A DNA stretch of 64,000 nt from Thelonectria olida (Eukaryota > Ascomycota > Sordariomycetes > Hypocreales > Nectriaceae), in NCBI GenBank assembly GCA_020736575.1, contig JAGPYM010000020.1, forward strand, positions 62,001 through 126,000. Direction: 5' to 3'. The number at the start of each line of letters is the position of its first letter. Within the stretch, counting starts at the first letter, position 1. The notes under the pieces were generated by a model. The model had not been told where the DNA came from, ran no database searches, and was given only the letters and a program-made list of their open reading frames with translations. This document shows positions 32,046-43,553 of this stretch, piece after piece. The position numbers and the translations under genes are program-made.

Positions 32046-34637
32046 ATGGATGACCAACCATCGTCCCCCGCATTCCCACGCACCGATGGATCCACGCTGC
32101 GGGGCCGCCGCGTTCGCAACTTTCAGAGGAGCTACAAGGCCTGCGAGCTGTGTCGCAAGAAGAAGATTCGCTGCATCGTCGATAATCCGGGTGCATCTTG
32201 CTTGAGGTGCCAGAGAGAGTCCAAGGCGTGCGTTTTCAGCGAGGAGAGATCACATCGGAAACAGTCCGTCACTAGCATCCGTCGCGGGTCGTCATCTCGA
32301 GAGCCGGATGACTATGGTAAGATCTCATTCTTGGGAACGTCATATTTGGTGTTTGTTTCCCATGGCACCGAGTTGAGCAAGACACGTTGCTAACTGCCAA
32401 TTGAATAGACTATGCACCTCTCGAAAGCCCTTCGCCACTACCACCACCGCCACCGCTGGGACATCAAAACGATGAACGCCATGGGGAGCAGACACTCTTA
32501 ACAAGCGACCAGAACTATGACACGACCATGCAAAGCAACGAACCCGGAGACCCACCCCCGCCTGACGGCCATGATGCCTCATTACCTTCTGACAGCAACG
32601 GCGGGAACCTCACCGACAGCCTTATGAGAACCCTCGTCTCCAACAGCAAGGACGCCATGAACTTGCTTTTCCAAGCCGCAGTGGAGAGGGCCGACACCGA
32701 CGGCGGCGATACGACGACGAATTCGCCGCCGACCTCCCGGACCCGGATCAATGCTTCTGCTGAGCAGGCCACGCCGGGAACAACAGCCTCGACTGCCAGA
32801 GACGCAATGCCATTGTGCTCCTCGACGCCGTCTCCGGAAGTGCTGAGACTGTGGCGCGCGTTCCGATTCACAAAGATGGGCTGGTTCACAGCCGAAGAGG
32901 CCATTGCATATGTTGATCTGTAAGTCATCATCGGTTTGGATGGTATACCCAGACTAATGTATGCAACGATTCAAGCTTCCACAAGAACCTCGCGCCGCTA
33001 TCACCCGTGTCAAAAGCCTTCGACCCCAGCCACGACGGCCACTTCAAGCTCATCACCCAAGAACCCCTCCTCTGCTGCGTCATCTTGATGATCTCGTCCC
33101 GCTACCACGTCCTCGAGGGCGCCGGCGGCCTTGCTCGGAGCACGCTGATCCACCACCGTCTGTGGGAACATTGCCAGCACCTTATCATGCGACTCATGTT
33201 CGGACACGAGAAACGCTCCAAGGCAAAGACGAGGACGCGGGGAGCAATTGAAGCGCTGCTCCTCATTATCGAGTGGCATCCGCGTGCGATCCATCTCCCG
33301 CCTGCTGCTGACGGCTGGGATTCTTCAGTGTTGTTGACAGAGTCGGATCCTCGGGACGACCCGTTTGGAAATCAGGCCGAGATTGCTGACACGAACGGCC
33401 ACTGGCTCAGGGACGTCATCACGCCAGCTAAGATCTCCGATCGCATGTCTTGGATGTTGCTCGGATGCGTGCAGTCACTTGCCCTCGAGCTCGGAATCTG
33501 CGACGTGGGAGAACCATCTGATCCCTCGGCCACGCCAAGTCAACTCCCTAACTTGCGCGCCCAACAGGCCCGGTTGCGGCAGCTCATGTACATCTTTATG
33601 GAACAGCAGTCCAGTCGCCTGGGCTGCCCCTCGATGATTCCCGCGTCCCTATCGCAATTGCTTTCTGAGCCAACAGGGATTTCCAACCAAGATTCGGCCA
33701 TGATTACCGCGTGGATGGACCTCACGAGACTCTTGAGAACCATCATCGATGTGTTGTTCCCGTCTGCGGCGGTGACGAGAGACTCGATCAACAGCGGACG
33801 ATATGTCACCATCATTAAGCATTTTCAGCAGCAGCTCTCCTCCTGGAAAGCGACGCACCTGCACCCAGACAGTATGTCCACTTCAACCCACTCCCCATGT
33901 CAATGTCGGCTGACTAATTGTGTTCAGAACTGTCTGCTCACGGGTTCGAAGACGTCTCGATCGAGTTCAACCACCTGCGGGCGTTTATGAACTCACTCGG
34001 CATCCAAGCTGTCGTCGAGCGCGTCCTCGGCAAGGGAGCGCCAAGAGTGACGAACCCCGATATTCTGCAATCCTCCATCACGTCAGTCGACTATGCATTC
34101 ATCAAGGAAGTCATTGATGGATCTTGTCAAGTGCTCGAGTCCGTTAATCGAATATTCGAAGCCGGGACGCTTCGGCACTGCCCGATGAGAATCTTCCTCC
34201 GCATCATCACCGCTTCAATTTTCCTGCTCAAGGCGCTCAGTCTGGGCACGCGCACGGCGGACCTACAAGCATCCCTCGACATGTTGGAGACTGTCATCAA
34301 AGCGCTGCAACAGAGCAACTTGGACGAGATGCACCTGGCGTGTCGTTATGGAGAACTATTGGAGATGCACCTCGAGAAGTTCCGAGAGGGAATGATTGCA
34401 GCCTCGATACCGCAGGGCATTTCTCCAGCACATACAAGCAACCAGTTGGAGTTCCACAGCGGTATGAATCATGCAGAGAGTGCCTTAGAAGGTATGCAGT
34501 TTGGAGGCATGGATGACTGGATGGCGTTGCCCTTTGATCCGAGTGTTGCGCCTTTTGGGTTTTGGAATGGGGGACCTGATTTACCAGAGTCTGATGATCG
34601 GTCTTGGGACTTTTTGTGGAATCTTCCCAACGTGTAG
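32046..34637 (+). CDS. Zn2Cys6 transcription factor 2
   Basis: Exons 32046-32316, 32409-32919, 32976-33871, 33928-34637 give 795 residues. The zinc cluster has Cys33, 36, 43, 52, 55 and 62 (C-x2-C-x6-C-x8-C-x2-C-x6-C), preceded by a basic NFQRSYKACELC. The middle homology region includes YVDLFHKNLAPLSP and PLLCCVILMISSRYH, joined across intron 2. These are features of amino-acid and nitrogen-pathway regulators with a fungal-specific domain such as the ARO80 type. Between lies a long Asp/Ser/Pro-rich linker; the tail is acidic and aromatic (WDFLWNLPNV), a plausible activation domain. It converges with regulator 3 and lies next to the permease, so it is a candidate local activator. Confidence 0.88.
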
Positions 34638-34683
34638 ACGGTAGAGGTGACGACAAAATGTAAACTTTCGTTCGTTGTCATTA

Positions 34684-36269
34684 TTACCTGGGTTGTAACC
34701 GTTGCAAGAGTCGCGCACAGTGGCTCATATTCGTCTTCAGACTTTCGTCCCGTGTCTCATCTGTCCCTGCATCTGTGTAATTGGTCTCAAACTGGTACCA
34801 TTCCAACGCAGTTGCAAGACTAAAAGTTCCCATGACAGGGCCAAAGCTTTGCCAGGCACTCTGGATGCAAATATCGGCCCATAATGTGATGTTATCGGCG
34901 AGACTTTTGGCTCTTGCCAGCCTGTACCTCTTTTCAGGCAACATCTGGCCGATCAATATTTCTAGCCATGATTCCAACGAGTGGGCCCGAGAATGGACAG
35001 TTGACTGTTCAAAACGCAGCCCAGCTAGGTCCAAAGCGAGCAGCAATGAGCTGCACAAGTGCAGAAATCGTGCGGCTTGCAGCGTGTCGAAGGGAATCCC
35101 AAGAGACTGCGGATGCTTGCTCGGGTAGAGGGTGTGCGCATCTGTTTCGGAATTCCCCTCACCATCTTCAAGGTCGAAGCTTGGAGTGGAAATGGGAAAG
35201 ATTGCACAAGAATCAATTCCTGATGTTGCCCTCCATGTCTCCAGAACTTCCACCAGAGAAAGATACCTTTTGAGTAAGCGCGGGTAATCAATGCAAAGGG
35301 TGTGGTCCGGTGATGTAGTCGAAGCGTAATCGATGTCCGATAGAAATTGTGCAACCTGTGCTCCGATATCTAAGAGGTCGTGAAACTTGTCGCCAGAGTG
35401 CAGGCATTGATAGCTGGAGATGTTCGACACAGAGATATTCGTCGGGGTCCGCGCGGATAAGCCGCTGACAACCTGTAGACGCAGTTAGCAGGAAATGTGA
35501 TCAGTCAGAAGGCACGGGTCGTCAACTTGCAGATATCAAGCGATGAGATGACAGAATATCGCGATACATGCCGCTGTCATTCAGTTCACCACACCTCATT
35601 TGCAAGATGTTTTCAGCACCAGCAAGATGAGTCAGCCAACCTCGATCACTTCTCGCTCCAAACTCGTAAATCTCGTAGAGCACCAACAGCTCGGCCGCGA
35701 CAAGGACTTCAAGGTCTCGGCCGGCATCGTTGCCGACAGTTGACGCGGCGCTTCGAAGGGTTGATAGGGCTCGACCGTACTCCTGTCGACTGCGATGTGC
35801 GAGATCCCGGCGTCCATCGATATTGCCATACCATCCCCAAGTCAAAGTCGACATGACGCTCGTCAGTAGATTGCTACTAGACATGCGGGGAACGCATCTC
35901 ATCCAGCGGAGAGGAACTTCTTCGTTGGCTTGAGATGGATGAGGGAGACATTGTTGGAGGAGCAACGCAAACATGTGCCGCGTTTGCACATCTGTGTGAC
36001 TTAGACTTTGTACTAGGCATGAAGAATGCTGTCGGGAATTTGCAGCTGTACGAGCGAAATGGCGCGGCGAGGTGTTGAGAAAGACGATATCAAAGCCACC
36101 GCATCTTCGGGCGGCGCGGGAGCATTGTTTGCACACGGGTTTCCTTCCATCGCACTGGAATTATTGCCTCGTCAGCAAACACGGGATCGATGTTGCGTTA
36201 AGATCGATGTACCTTTATTTTCCGCCTCCGACAGGTGTGACAGGTGCTGTTCTTGGGCACTCCGACCAT
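34684..36269 (-). CDS. Zn2Cys6 transcription factor 3 (GC-AG intron)
   Basis: Exons (minus) 36269-36213, 36154-35531, 35472-34684 give 489 residues. Exon 1 is only 19 codons and carries half of the zinc cluster: Cys10, 13, 20, 27, 30 and 37, with NSTCHTCRRRKIKCDGRKPVCKQC formed across intron 1 (shown here as motif positions 8-30). The rest, with LTHLAGAENILQMR and a helical C-terminus, fits the Fungal_trans_2 type regulators. Intron 2 (35473-35530) starts with GCAAGT instead of GT; the join stays in frame and continues the domain, and no alternative GT donor does so. Only 46 bp separate its stop from regulator 2, tail to tail. Confidence 0.82.
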
Positions 36270-36704
36270 TTCGCACATTGTTTCGCAGACATGAAGAAGC
36301 AGTCCACTTTGAGTGGGTGATGGTCATCAATGCTGGCATTGCGTCATGGAGGCCGGGTGGATTTGAAACCTACCAAAGGTACATGTCGGTTCAGGTCCTT
36401 TGGAGAGCCTAAAATTGCAGTGCTAGCTACGTGAACTTTGCCGTGTCATAGCGTATGCAGCGTTAACGCTGATTCAGGATGCGCTAAGCCATTTTGGGCA
36501 CCATTCACCGAACGCTGCATTAGGTTGCAACATGGGAGTCTTGCGCGATTCGCGATAGCTTCATCGATCCGATCTCTCCGCAGGCCTCAGATAATTGATG
36601 TCTAGCGTACATAGCATTCTTGAATAAAAACCGACATAATCTCCGGTCAAAATCAGCAATTAACACTGATCTGTCCCTCTCCATTCAAACCCCTACCTCC
36701 AACC
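36270..36704. other. Divergent promoter: regulator 3 / SDR
   Basis: About 435 bp between divergent genes. It includes the fourth copy of the GCCTAAAATTGCAGTG motif. Nothing else recognised. Confidence 0.5.
36407..36422 (+). repeat. Short conserved motif copy 4
   Basis: GCCTAAAATTGCAGTG, one base different from the three copies at 7.8-8.06 kb, preceded by GGTCCTTTGGA as in copy 3. It lies about 28 kb from the others, between two divergent genes. Confidence 0.55.
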
Positions 36705-37523
36705 ATGGCCCCTCTCTACTCCAAAGCCCTCATCATCGGCGCCACCTCCGGCATAGGCGAAGCCCTGGCCGCCAAGCTCATCTCGACCGGCACAAAAGTT
36801 ATCGTCACCGGCCGTCGCCAGGACCGCATCGACGCCTTCATCCAGAAACACGGCCCCTCCCACGCCACCGGCCGCGCCTTCGACGTCCTCAACCTCTCCG
36901 ACATCCCCGCATTTGCCAAGTCGGTCCTCCAAGACAACCCCGACCTGGACTGTGTCGTCGTCAACTCGGGCATCCAGCGCGCCTTTGACTTTACCAAAGC
37001 GGACTCGCTCGACCTCAGCCAGCTAGATGCGGAGGTCACCACGAATTACACCTCGGCTGTCCATCTCACAGCCGCCTTTCTGCCTCATCTCAATGCCCAG
37101 CAACAAGGCCATCTGGTCTACATCAGCGCCACTCTCGGCCTTGTCCCTGGCATGATCCGCACCCCCAACTACAACGCCTCCAAGGCCGCCCTCCACTCCT
37201 TCATCATGGCCGTGAGGCAACAACTCAAGGACGCACAGCTCAAGACTCGCATCGTCGAGGTCTTCCCGCCCGCTGTCCAAACTGAGCTGCACGACGAACA
37301 CCATCAGCCGGATCTCAAAAACGGCGGTCAAATTGGCATGCCCCTTGATGCTTACACCGAGGCTATGTTCAAGGAGCTCGAAAAGGGACACGAGCAGTTC
37401 GCAATCGGACCTGGAGAGGCCTTGCTGGCAGACGGCGGCTGGGAGGACCAACGTTCAAAGCTGTTTCAGATTCAGCAAGTAGCAATTAAGCAATCACTCA
37501 GCAAATTTAGCCAGTCGGGTTGA
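36705..37523 (+). CDS. Short-chain dehydrogenase/reductase
   Basis: A 272-residue single-exon enzyme with a classical NAD(P)-binding Rossmann start ALIIGATSGIGEALA (residues 8-22). A basic VTGRRQDR after strand 2 suggests NADP preference. Then VVVNSG, and the catalytic YNASKAAL with the preceding Ser in ISATLG. The FPPAVQTELHDE segment after the active site resembles DltE-like oxidoreductases. No targeting signal. It sits at the edge of the metabolic block; participation is possible but not shown. Confidence 0.9.
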   Translation: MAPLYSKALIIGATSGIGEALAAKLISTGTKVIVTGRRQDRIDAFIQKHGPSHATGRAFDVLNLSDIPAFAKSVLQDNPDLDCVVVNSGIQRAFDFTKADSLDLSQLDAEVTTNYTSAVHLTAAFLPHLNAQQQGHLVYISATLGLVPGMIRTPNYNASKAALHSFIMAVRQQLKDAQLKTRIVEVFPPAVQTELHDEHHQPDLKNGGQIGMPLDAYTEAMFKELEKGHEQFAIGPGEALLADGGWEDQRSKLFQIQQVAIKQSLSKFSQSG

Positions 37524-37808
37524 AGAGCACAGTGCTTTGCATCCCATAGGGACTATCTAGGCCATAGTTTAACGAAGCTCGACCTTTCAACCACGGCCTC
37601 CCTGCCCCAACTGCTCTTCATGCCCTTCACAGTCGACTTCTCATCACATCATTGGCCCAGTATTAGTAGGACAATATTTCCCTAAATTTTGTTGCGGGGA
37701 ACCTCTTTTCACTACTGCATGGCGAAAGAACTTTCTACAGGCCCTTTGGCGTAATTTGACAGAACCTTCAGTGACCATGCTCTGACACGCGAATTTCCTC
37801 CTGCGCCT

Positions 37809-38781
37809 CTAGATCGAGCCACGTCTGTTATGCTCCCTGCGCCCCGAAGACCTCCCACCACGGGAAGACATGAATGGCGCACTGATCATGGTCATGTTCT
37901 GAGGTAAGGCCGGATGCCCTTGGTTTTGAGCCTACCAGTGATCAGTTCTATTTCAAAGTAGCTAGGGTATAGAGACTCACCATTGTCAGACGTTCCGGTG
38001 TCATATTGGGCATTTCCACAGCCCCTGGGACATCTGCTGGTAGACTGGTCAGTACAAGGCTAGGATAACGCAAACAAAGAAAACACTCACTGGGAACTCG
38101 AAAGAACCAACACCTGTCCGGGGTATGAACACCATGGTGGCAGAGATGACAGACTTCACGGTTGTTTCTATTCCTCCCCGTCGTAGTCGACCTTGTCGGG
38201 ACGGGCGCTGGAGTCGGCCCTGTCGAGACGGATCCTGGAGCCGGCCGCGGCGGCCTCAGCCTTCTCATCCGCCAGACTGCCCTGGACAGAGCTAATGGGA
38301 CACGGCGAGGAGGAGGAAGAGCAGGCGCGGCGGGCTGTGCGGCCGGTTGTGCGGGGAGTTGTATCGCCCTAAACCTAGCATCCATAGAATCGACGATTGC
38401 TTGCGCCAAGTATGGAATATCATTGTCAGTCGGTACCCTGTGAGGCACAGTAATGGCCGTTCCCGACCCAGAAGTGGAGGTGAAAATACTGGCGGCGCTG
38501 CCAACACTCGAAGATCGGGAGTGGGAGGAGCTTGATGCCGATGATATGTCGAGGGCCTCATCGAGAGGGTCCCATTCCACGTCAAGAGGATCGTCTGTAA
38601 CTCCATGTTGGGCGATGAGCGCTCTGGTTTGAGCAACGCGAGCCGCGCCGTCGCTAGCAGAATCTGAGGAGTGCGATGAACCATCCTCGTCTGACCCTTG
38701 TTGACCATGATCAGCCGAGTATCTAAACGATAGTTGCTCTCTGAGCCAGGGTAGCATCTTGAGATGGTTAGGAAGATCCAT
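37809..38781 (-). CDS. Hypothetical protein with Cys/His-rich motif
   Basis: Model with exons (minus) 38781-38091, 38036-37981, 37931-37809 gives 289 residues. Both introns have GTGAGT donors and CAG or TAG acceptors, and the frame stays open. The first 110 residues are Ser/Asp-rich and disordered. An Ala/Pro-rich segment follows, then a compact CHLCHHGVHTPDRCWFF that looks like a small zinc-binding knuckle, and an Arg/Gly/Ser-rich tail. That layout would suit an RNA- or DNA-associated protein, but I do not recognise a family. Without splicing, the exon 1 frame runs on to 37948. Confidence 0.5.
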
Positions 38782-39611
38782 TAAAGTAGGCGATGGTCAA
38801 GAAAATGGTAGGGAAACGGTGGTTGCAGTGAGACGGAATGTGGTTCAACCTGGAGAAGCCACAAAACAAGAAAACGCGAGAAAGCGAGAGTGAGGCGGCT
38901 CTGAGGAGGTGACTGGGCAGGGGGGGTCGACACCGCGTGTAAAGATAGCGACAAGTGACAGAGGATGAAAAGGGTGTTCGAGATGAATGAGTTCCCAAGC
39001 GGATGATAGCAGGAAGAAGCGAGCGCCAGAGGGTTGTTTGGGGGGAACAACAAGAGAAGATGGCTGAACGAGGTTGAGTCACGGGACCAAACAACAGATT
39101 GAGCTTTCGTCTTGGGAAGGCGCGGCTCGGAAGTTGTTTTTGTTTTCCCGTTACCGCAGGCAGGTGCCGGCTATCATGCCATGGGGAGAACCGCGAGAGT
39201 TTGGACGACGAAGGTGTACTGTGTGCCATGAGTCTCCAATCACTGTATCTTGCGATGAAAGACCTCAAGGAAACAATAAAGGTCCCACGGAACAAAACAC
39301 CAAAATATCAGTACATTTCTGTGGTATAATTCATGATCTTGTTATTCTTGCGAAATTGAACAAGCCCCGATATCTCTCATGTCCCTGGCAGAGGGCGTAG
39401 ACAGCCGGGCAAGCACACCGTGAAAGGGCACATCTCTAAGGGAATTAGCACTGTGCGCAACTCTTTACTTGCCTCTATCCACCAATGACACAAACATCTG
39501 ATTTGCCAATCATCAGCAGCCAAACACCTGTTGCACCTGGAAGGTGCAAACTTCCATTGATGGCTCTTGGTTTCTACGAGCCATGTCATTTCCTAGCACT
39601 TACGTCATATC
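38782..39611. other. Intergenic, no gene seen
   Basis: About 830 bp. A minus-strand frame at 38768-39295 overlaps the start of the previous gene and has no recognisable content. I treat the region as the promoter of that gene. Confidence 0.45.
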
Positions 39612-40264
39612 CTAATCGAGCCGTGCTTGGCTCCCACTCAACTGAATAAACTGCCTTGATCTCGTTTTGTCACCAGTTGCCTCCAGAAGCTTTCCAGCCA
39701 CCGTCAAGATATAACCGTCGTGAATTTGATTCAAAACGCTGACCGAATCATCCTTGCTCAACCCTTGTTTGACGAAATAGTCCCCTGCGGCCTCCAACAG
39801 TGGTCGCAAGTCGGCAGATACGTTCTCAAAGATGGTCTGGTCTGTCAGCACGGATTGGACAGCTGCAGGAATCTTGCCGTCTGAGAAAGACGCCTGAAGA
39901 AGGCTACTTGGGGATTGTGGAAGGACATATTCTGGGAAGAGATTACCTTCCGGCGCGGCAGGAAGCTGTCTCAGAACGTCATTTGGCGCTGCGTCAGGTG
40001 GAAGGTCAATGACGCCACCCAGAAGCTGATCTATACCTTACGCTTGTCACGTGGCTCCCAGTGGATATTGATTATAGCAGATTGGCAGGCGCTGTTCACG
40101 GCAACGGCTTTGCTCTCCAAAAGGGTACATAACTGCAATGTCAAGCCAGCCAGAGTGAAGTGTGGAGGTTGATTGACGGGCGAGCTCCCGTTGTTGCGCT
40201 GCCAGGCCGTCGGCGATGCATTCCATAACATGTCCAACCCTTCCAGAAGAGAGTACCAGTTCAT
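39612..40264 (-). CDS. Hypothetical protein, possibly 5'-truncated relic
   Basis: Two exons (minus) 40264-40129 and 40030-39612, with a 98-bp GT-AG intron, give 184 residues in frame. The C-terminal half looks like a real folded helical protein (FENVSADLRPLLEAAGDYFV..., VLNQIHDGYILTVAGKLLEA). Upstream on the same strand, further protein-like segments (for example PNDMTPLVNEKAIKGATLL) are interrupted by stop codons at about 40310 and 40385. The gene is therefore either 5'-degraded or has upstream exons I cannot place. No family recognised. Confidence 0.4.
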
Positions 40265-40881
40265 GAAGATGCGGCTCGGGTGATCCGGCACCTTGACATC
40301 TCATGCGTTGCTCCAAGTGAGAAGAGTCGCCCCTTTGATGGCTTTCTCGTTGACCAACGGTGTCATGTCGTTAGGGATTGTCCACTATTGAAGGACTGCC
40401 GAATCCCCTAGGAAGTCAACTGTTTGCAGCGACTTGGCTATTTCGCACAATAGGCTAAGGATTTCGCCGCTCATGCGGCACCAACGGACGACCCAGCGCG
40501 ACCGTTCGGGCCCAGATCATGGGATGTTGATGGATCTACCCGTTGGCTGAACAAGTTCATGAAGATCTTCGCTTACAAGAACGGCACCGGAAGCCATAGG
40601 CAATAATGCACCTATGGTGAGGATAACTACGGCAGATAAATATCCACAGGTGGTGAAGAGTGACATAGAAATCAACATCTAAAGAAGATGGCACAGTAAA
40701 ATTCAGATAAATATTAAGATGATCAAATTTGAAACCCAACAGCTGTCAAGTCTCGCACCAACCCTACTTGAATTTCCAACCCCCACTTGATATCTCAACA
40801 ATTGTCAATCTCGTATAACTTATTCTCCTCCTTACCAACCTTCTCCATCAAGCTGTCTCCGGACATGGCACTGATCATCCT
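40265..40881. other. Possible decayed 5' part of the preceding gene; otherwise no gene
   Basis: Minus-strand frames at 40290-40555 read like coding sequence but are cut by several stops. 40560-40881 is AT-rich and separates this gene from the beta-helix gene's 3' end. Confidence 0.35.
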
Positions 40882-42139
40882 TCATTTCGCGCACAAGCCC
40901 TTGGGGGATGAAGTCTTGCAAGAGTTGCATTTGAAGTCATTTTTCCCGGTCGTGTTGACAAAGATGTCAATGTCGTTGTCCTTGAAAGTATTCCGGAGGA
41001 AGAGGTTGTCCGAAGAGACAACCTTGCGCCTGATAATGAGACATGACAGGCCGAACAGAGGATCAGTAGGGAGGCATTGTTCGTCAATGACCACCAAGCC
41101 CGCAGCCATGCCATTGTGCTTCTGTCCTTCAATCACGTTGTCGCTAACCTTGGAACCGACCGCGCCGTCAATGAAAATTCCCGTAGTGGCCTGGCAGGCA
41201 GGGTTGCTCGGGCCGATGTAGTTATGACGGATCTTCGCGCCGGTAACACCAGGATCGATAAAGATGCTAAAGCAGGACTGCGAGACCTCGTTGTGGTGCA
41301 CATCCGCGCCATTTGTCTGGACACAGAGACCGATGCCATGGTTGGTGACCTTGTTCTTCTTGACGTGGACATCGGAAAAGTTGTCCATGCAGATAGCGAT
41401 CGCCTGAAATGCTAGGCTTGTGTGTGAGACCTTGTTGCCCTCGACCAGGGTCTTGATCGAGCCCGCCGTGAGACAGCCATACTTGGCACCGTCGGTGAGC
41501 GTGTTTTCACTGACGCGGGTGTTTTTGGCACCAAGGATAGCAATACTGGGGCCAGAGAAGTTACGGACCTCGAAACCGCTGATAGAAACGCCTTCGACTG
41601 GCCTCTCCACCGAAAGAACCTTGCGGTGCTCGATGACGAACTTATCCAGCTTGATGCCCTTCCCTTGCACACAAATACCAGCCTCCGTCTTGGGACCACT
41701 CAGCCCGGAACACTTATTCTTGACAGCCCTCTTAGGAGGGACTAGGATGGCGCCCTTGCCTACGAGCTGGATGCCATCTTTGGAGATGGTGAGCTGCTCG
41801 GCGTAGACACCGGCAGCAACGACGATTTTATCACCGGGAGAGGCCTTGTTGATGGCGCTCTGGATCTTCTTGTGGGCGCTAACGTAGATGGTATGACGGT
41901 AGCCGTAGTGTTTGCCATATCCGTAGTCGGGGCTGTAGTCATCCTTGTAGCTGCAGCAAGACTTGTCCTTGTACTGGCACTTGGGCTTGCCCCGGACTGC
42001 GGAAGTTAGCAGGTAGCTAATAACATAGCTTAAACAGGTTGAAGGAATATAGACCTTCTAGCCCACCTCCATCGGAGAGAGGTGAGGTGGCAACGCTGCG
42101 GAGGAGGAAGAGTCCCACAAGGGTCGATGTGAACTTCAT
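40882..42139 (-). CDS. Secreted right-handed parallel beta-helix protein
   Basis: Exons (minus) 42139-42055 and 41996-40882 give 399 residues. A signal peptide (MKFTSTLVGLFLLRSVAT) is followed by a short Tyr/Lys/Cys-rich linker. From about residue 70, IYVSAHKKIQSAINKASPGDKIVVAAGVYAEQLTIS is the classic start of a pectate-lyase-like beta-helix. Repeated coil signatures of the form GxxIxNNxV follow (EGVSISGFEVRNFSGPSIAILGAKNTRVSENTL...). This is the periplasmic/secreted NosD and right-handed beta-helix class, which includes carbohydrate-active enzymes. The intron donor is GTCTAT, less common, but the join is in frame. The catalytic residues of pectate lyases are not obvious, so an enzymatic role is unproven. 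Confidence 0.85.
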
Positions 42140-43553
42140 GATGACCGTTCAATGAACAGAAGAGCCGAGTGTGCGTGCTCAAGCGCGGATCAGAGCCGGT
42201 ATGCGTACGATGAAACTACTCAGATCCAAGAGGGGGATTATATAGTTGTGATGTCTTCAGCTGGCCTTCAAACTCACCTAAGCTGCGTTCAACCCTGCAG
42301 GGAGGCCCAAGGGGCCGAGACTCAAATTACCAGCGCTATCCCAAGCCGCTGAGCTCCAAGCTCGGTACTTCTCCCCGAACCAGCGTCGAATCCCATCTTC
42401 ACAGCTCAGATGTGGTGTGCGGGCGTGGATGGCAAGAGGCTGAAGACCAGACGACATGATTTCATGTTGACGAAGGACAATACGAGCAAGCCTCTTTCGG
42501 CAGTTGAGGACGTTGACTTGTGGCACGAGGGTTTTCACGTACAGGCGCCGTGGCTGAGGGGCTGAGGACTAGGCTCAACGGTGCTCACAGTGCAAAACCT
42601 GACGGGATTAGACGACAACACGGTATTAGATGATGGAAAGAAACGAAGACATGAAGCAAGAGATGAGAGGGTTTCGGCTTGAGGTTTTTCATCTTTGTAG
42701 TCCAAAACTGCAAGATATAGAAGTCGAAAGCATGGCAATCCCCATCAAGTACCACAGATTAGGTTGTGTAAGTGAGGGGAAGTCTGCGAGACAGAAAGTA
42801 TTGAAACGAATAACGCTTGATTGGTCCATCAAGAGGTACGAAGATCAAGAGGGTGTGATGCAATTTCCAGTTACGGCAAAGGAACAAACCTTGATCGTGG
42901 GCGGCTTCTCCGCGGCATTCCGTGTCAGGAACAGTCAGGCTGAATTGACTGAAGATCTTGGTTTCAACTTGGGTCGCGGCCTGGGTATATGCGCCTCTCA
43001 GAGAGACCTAGTTCCGCCCTGCAATCTTGGGACGAGACAATAGGAATGATCCAAAACGAAATGGATTGCTCAGCATGGACAGTAGAAGGGCCTCTCGGCA
43101 TCAAAGACTCACCTTCTCGCCAGCTGGGATGATTGTCGAGGCGGCATTGGAAAAGACACATGATGCCGTGTCTTTGAGGCATTTCAAAGGTCTACCTCCA
43201 TGAAAGAATGAATGCCTCTGCGAGTGAACCAAACGGAGGAGCACCCGGAATCATGCCCACGAGTATTCGGGTATCCAAGAAGTCAGAAGTGGGTCAGCTA
43301 TCAATCTCCGTTATCTCCAAGTCGGGTCTGGATCTTTCGTCAGTGACGAGACATCACACATCGCTGTTTTCAACTGTCCTTCCCATCAGTGGAAGTTTTG
43401 TACGAACAAGAACCGACATATGGATCTCGAGTCCGAAAGTTGCATTGAGAGGTGCAATATGTCTAGATAATCCATATTGCGGTTGATACTACCGTGATCA
43501 AAGATGGAAAGTCGCGGGTAATATGCTTTTCGAAAGATAATCATTTGACTCAT
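42140..43553. other. Intergenic, no supported gene
   Basis: About 1.4 kb. Holds the beta-helix promoter at its left end. Two plus-strand frames (42630-43043, 43208-43486) have no motifs, no evident introns and no family resemblance, and I do not support them. Confidence 0.45.
42238..42245 (-). promoter_or_regulatory. TATA box of the beta-helix gene
   Basis: Minus-strand CTATATAA about 100 bp upstream of the ATG. Confidence 0.5.
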
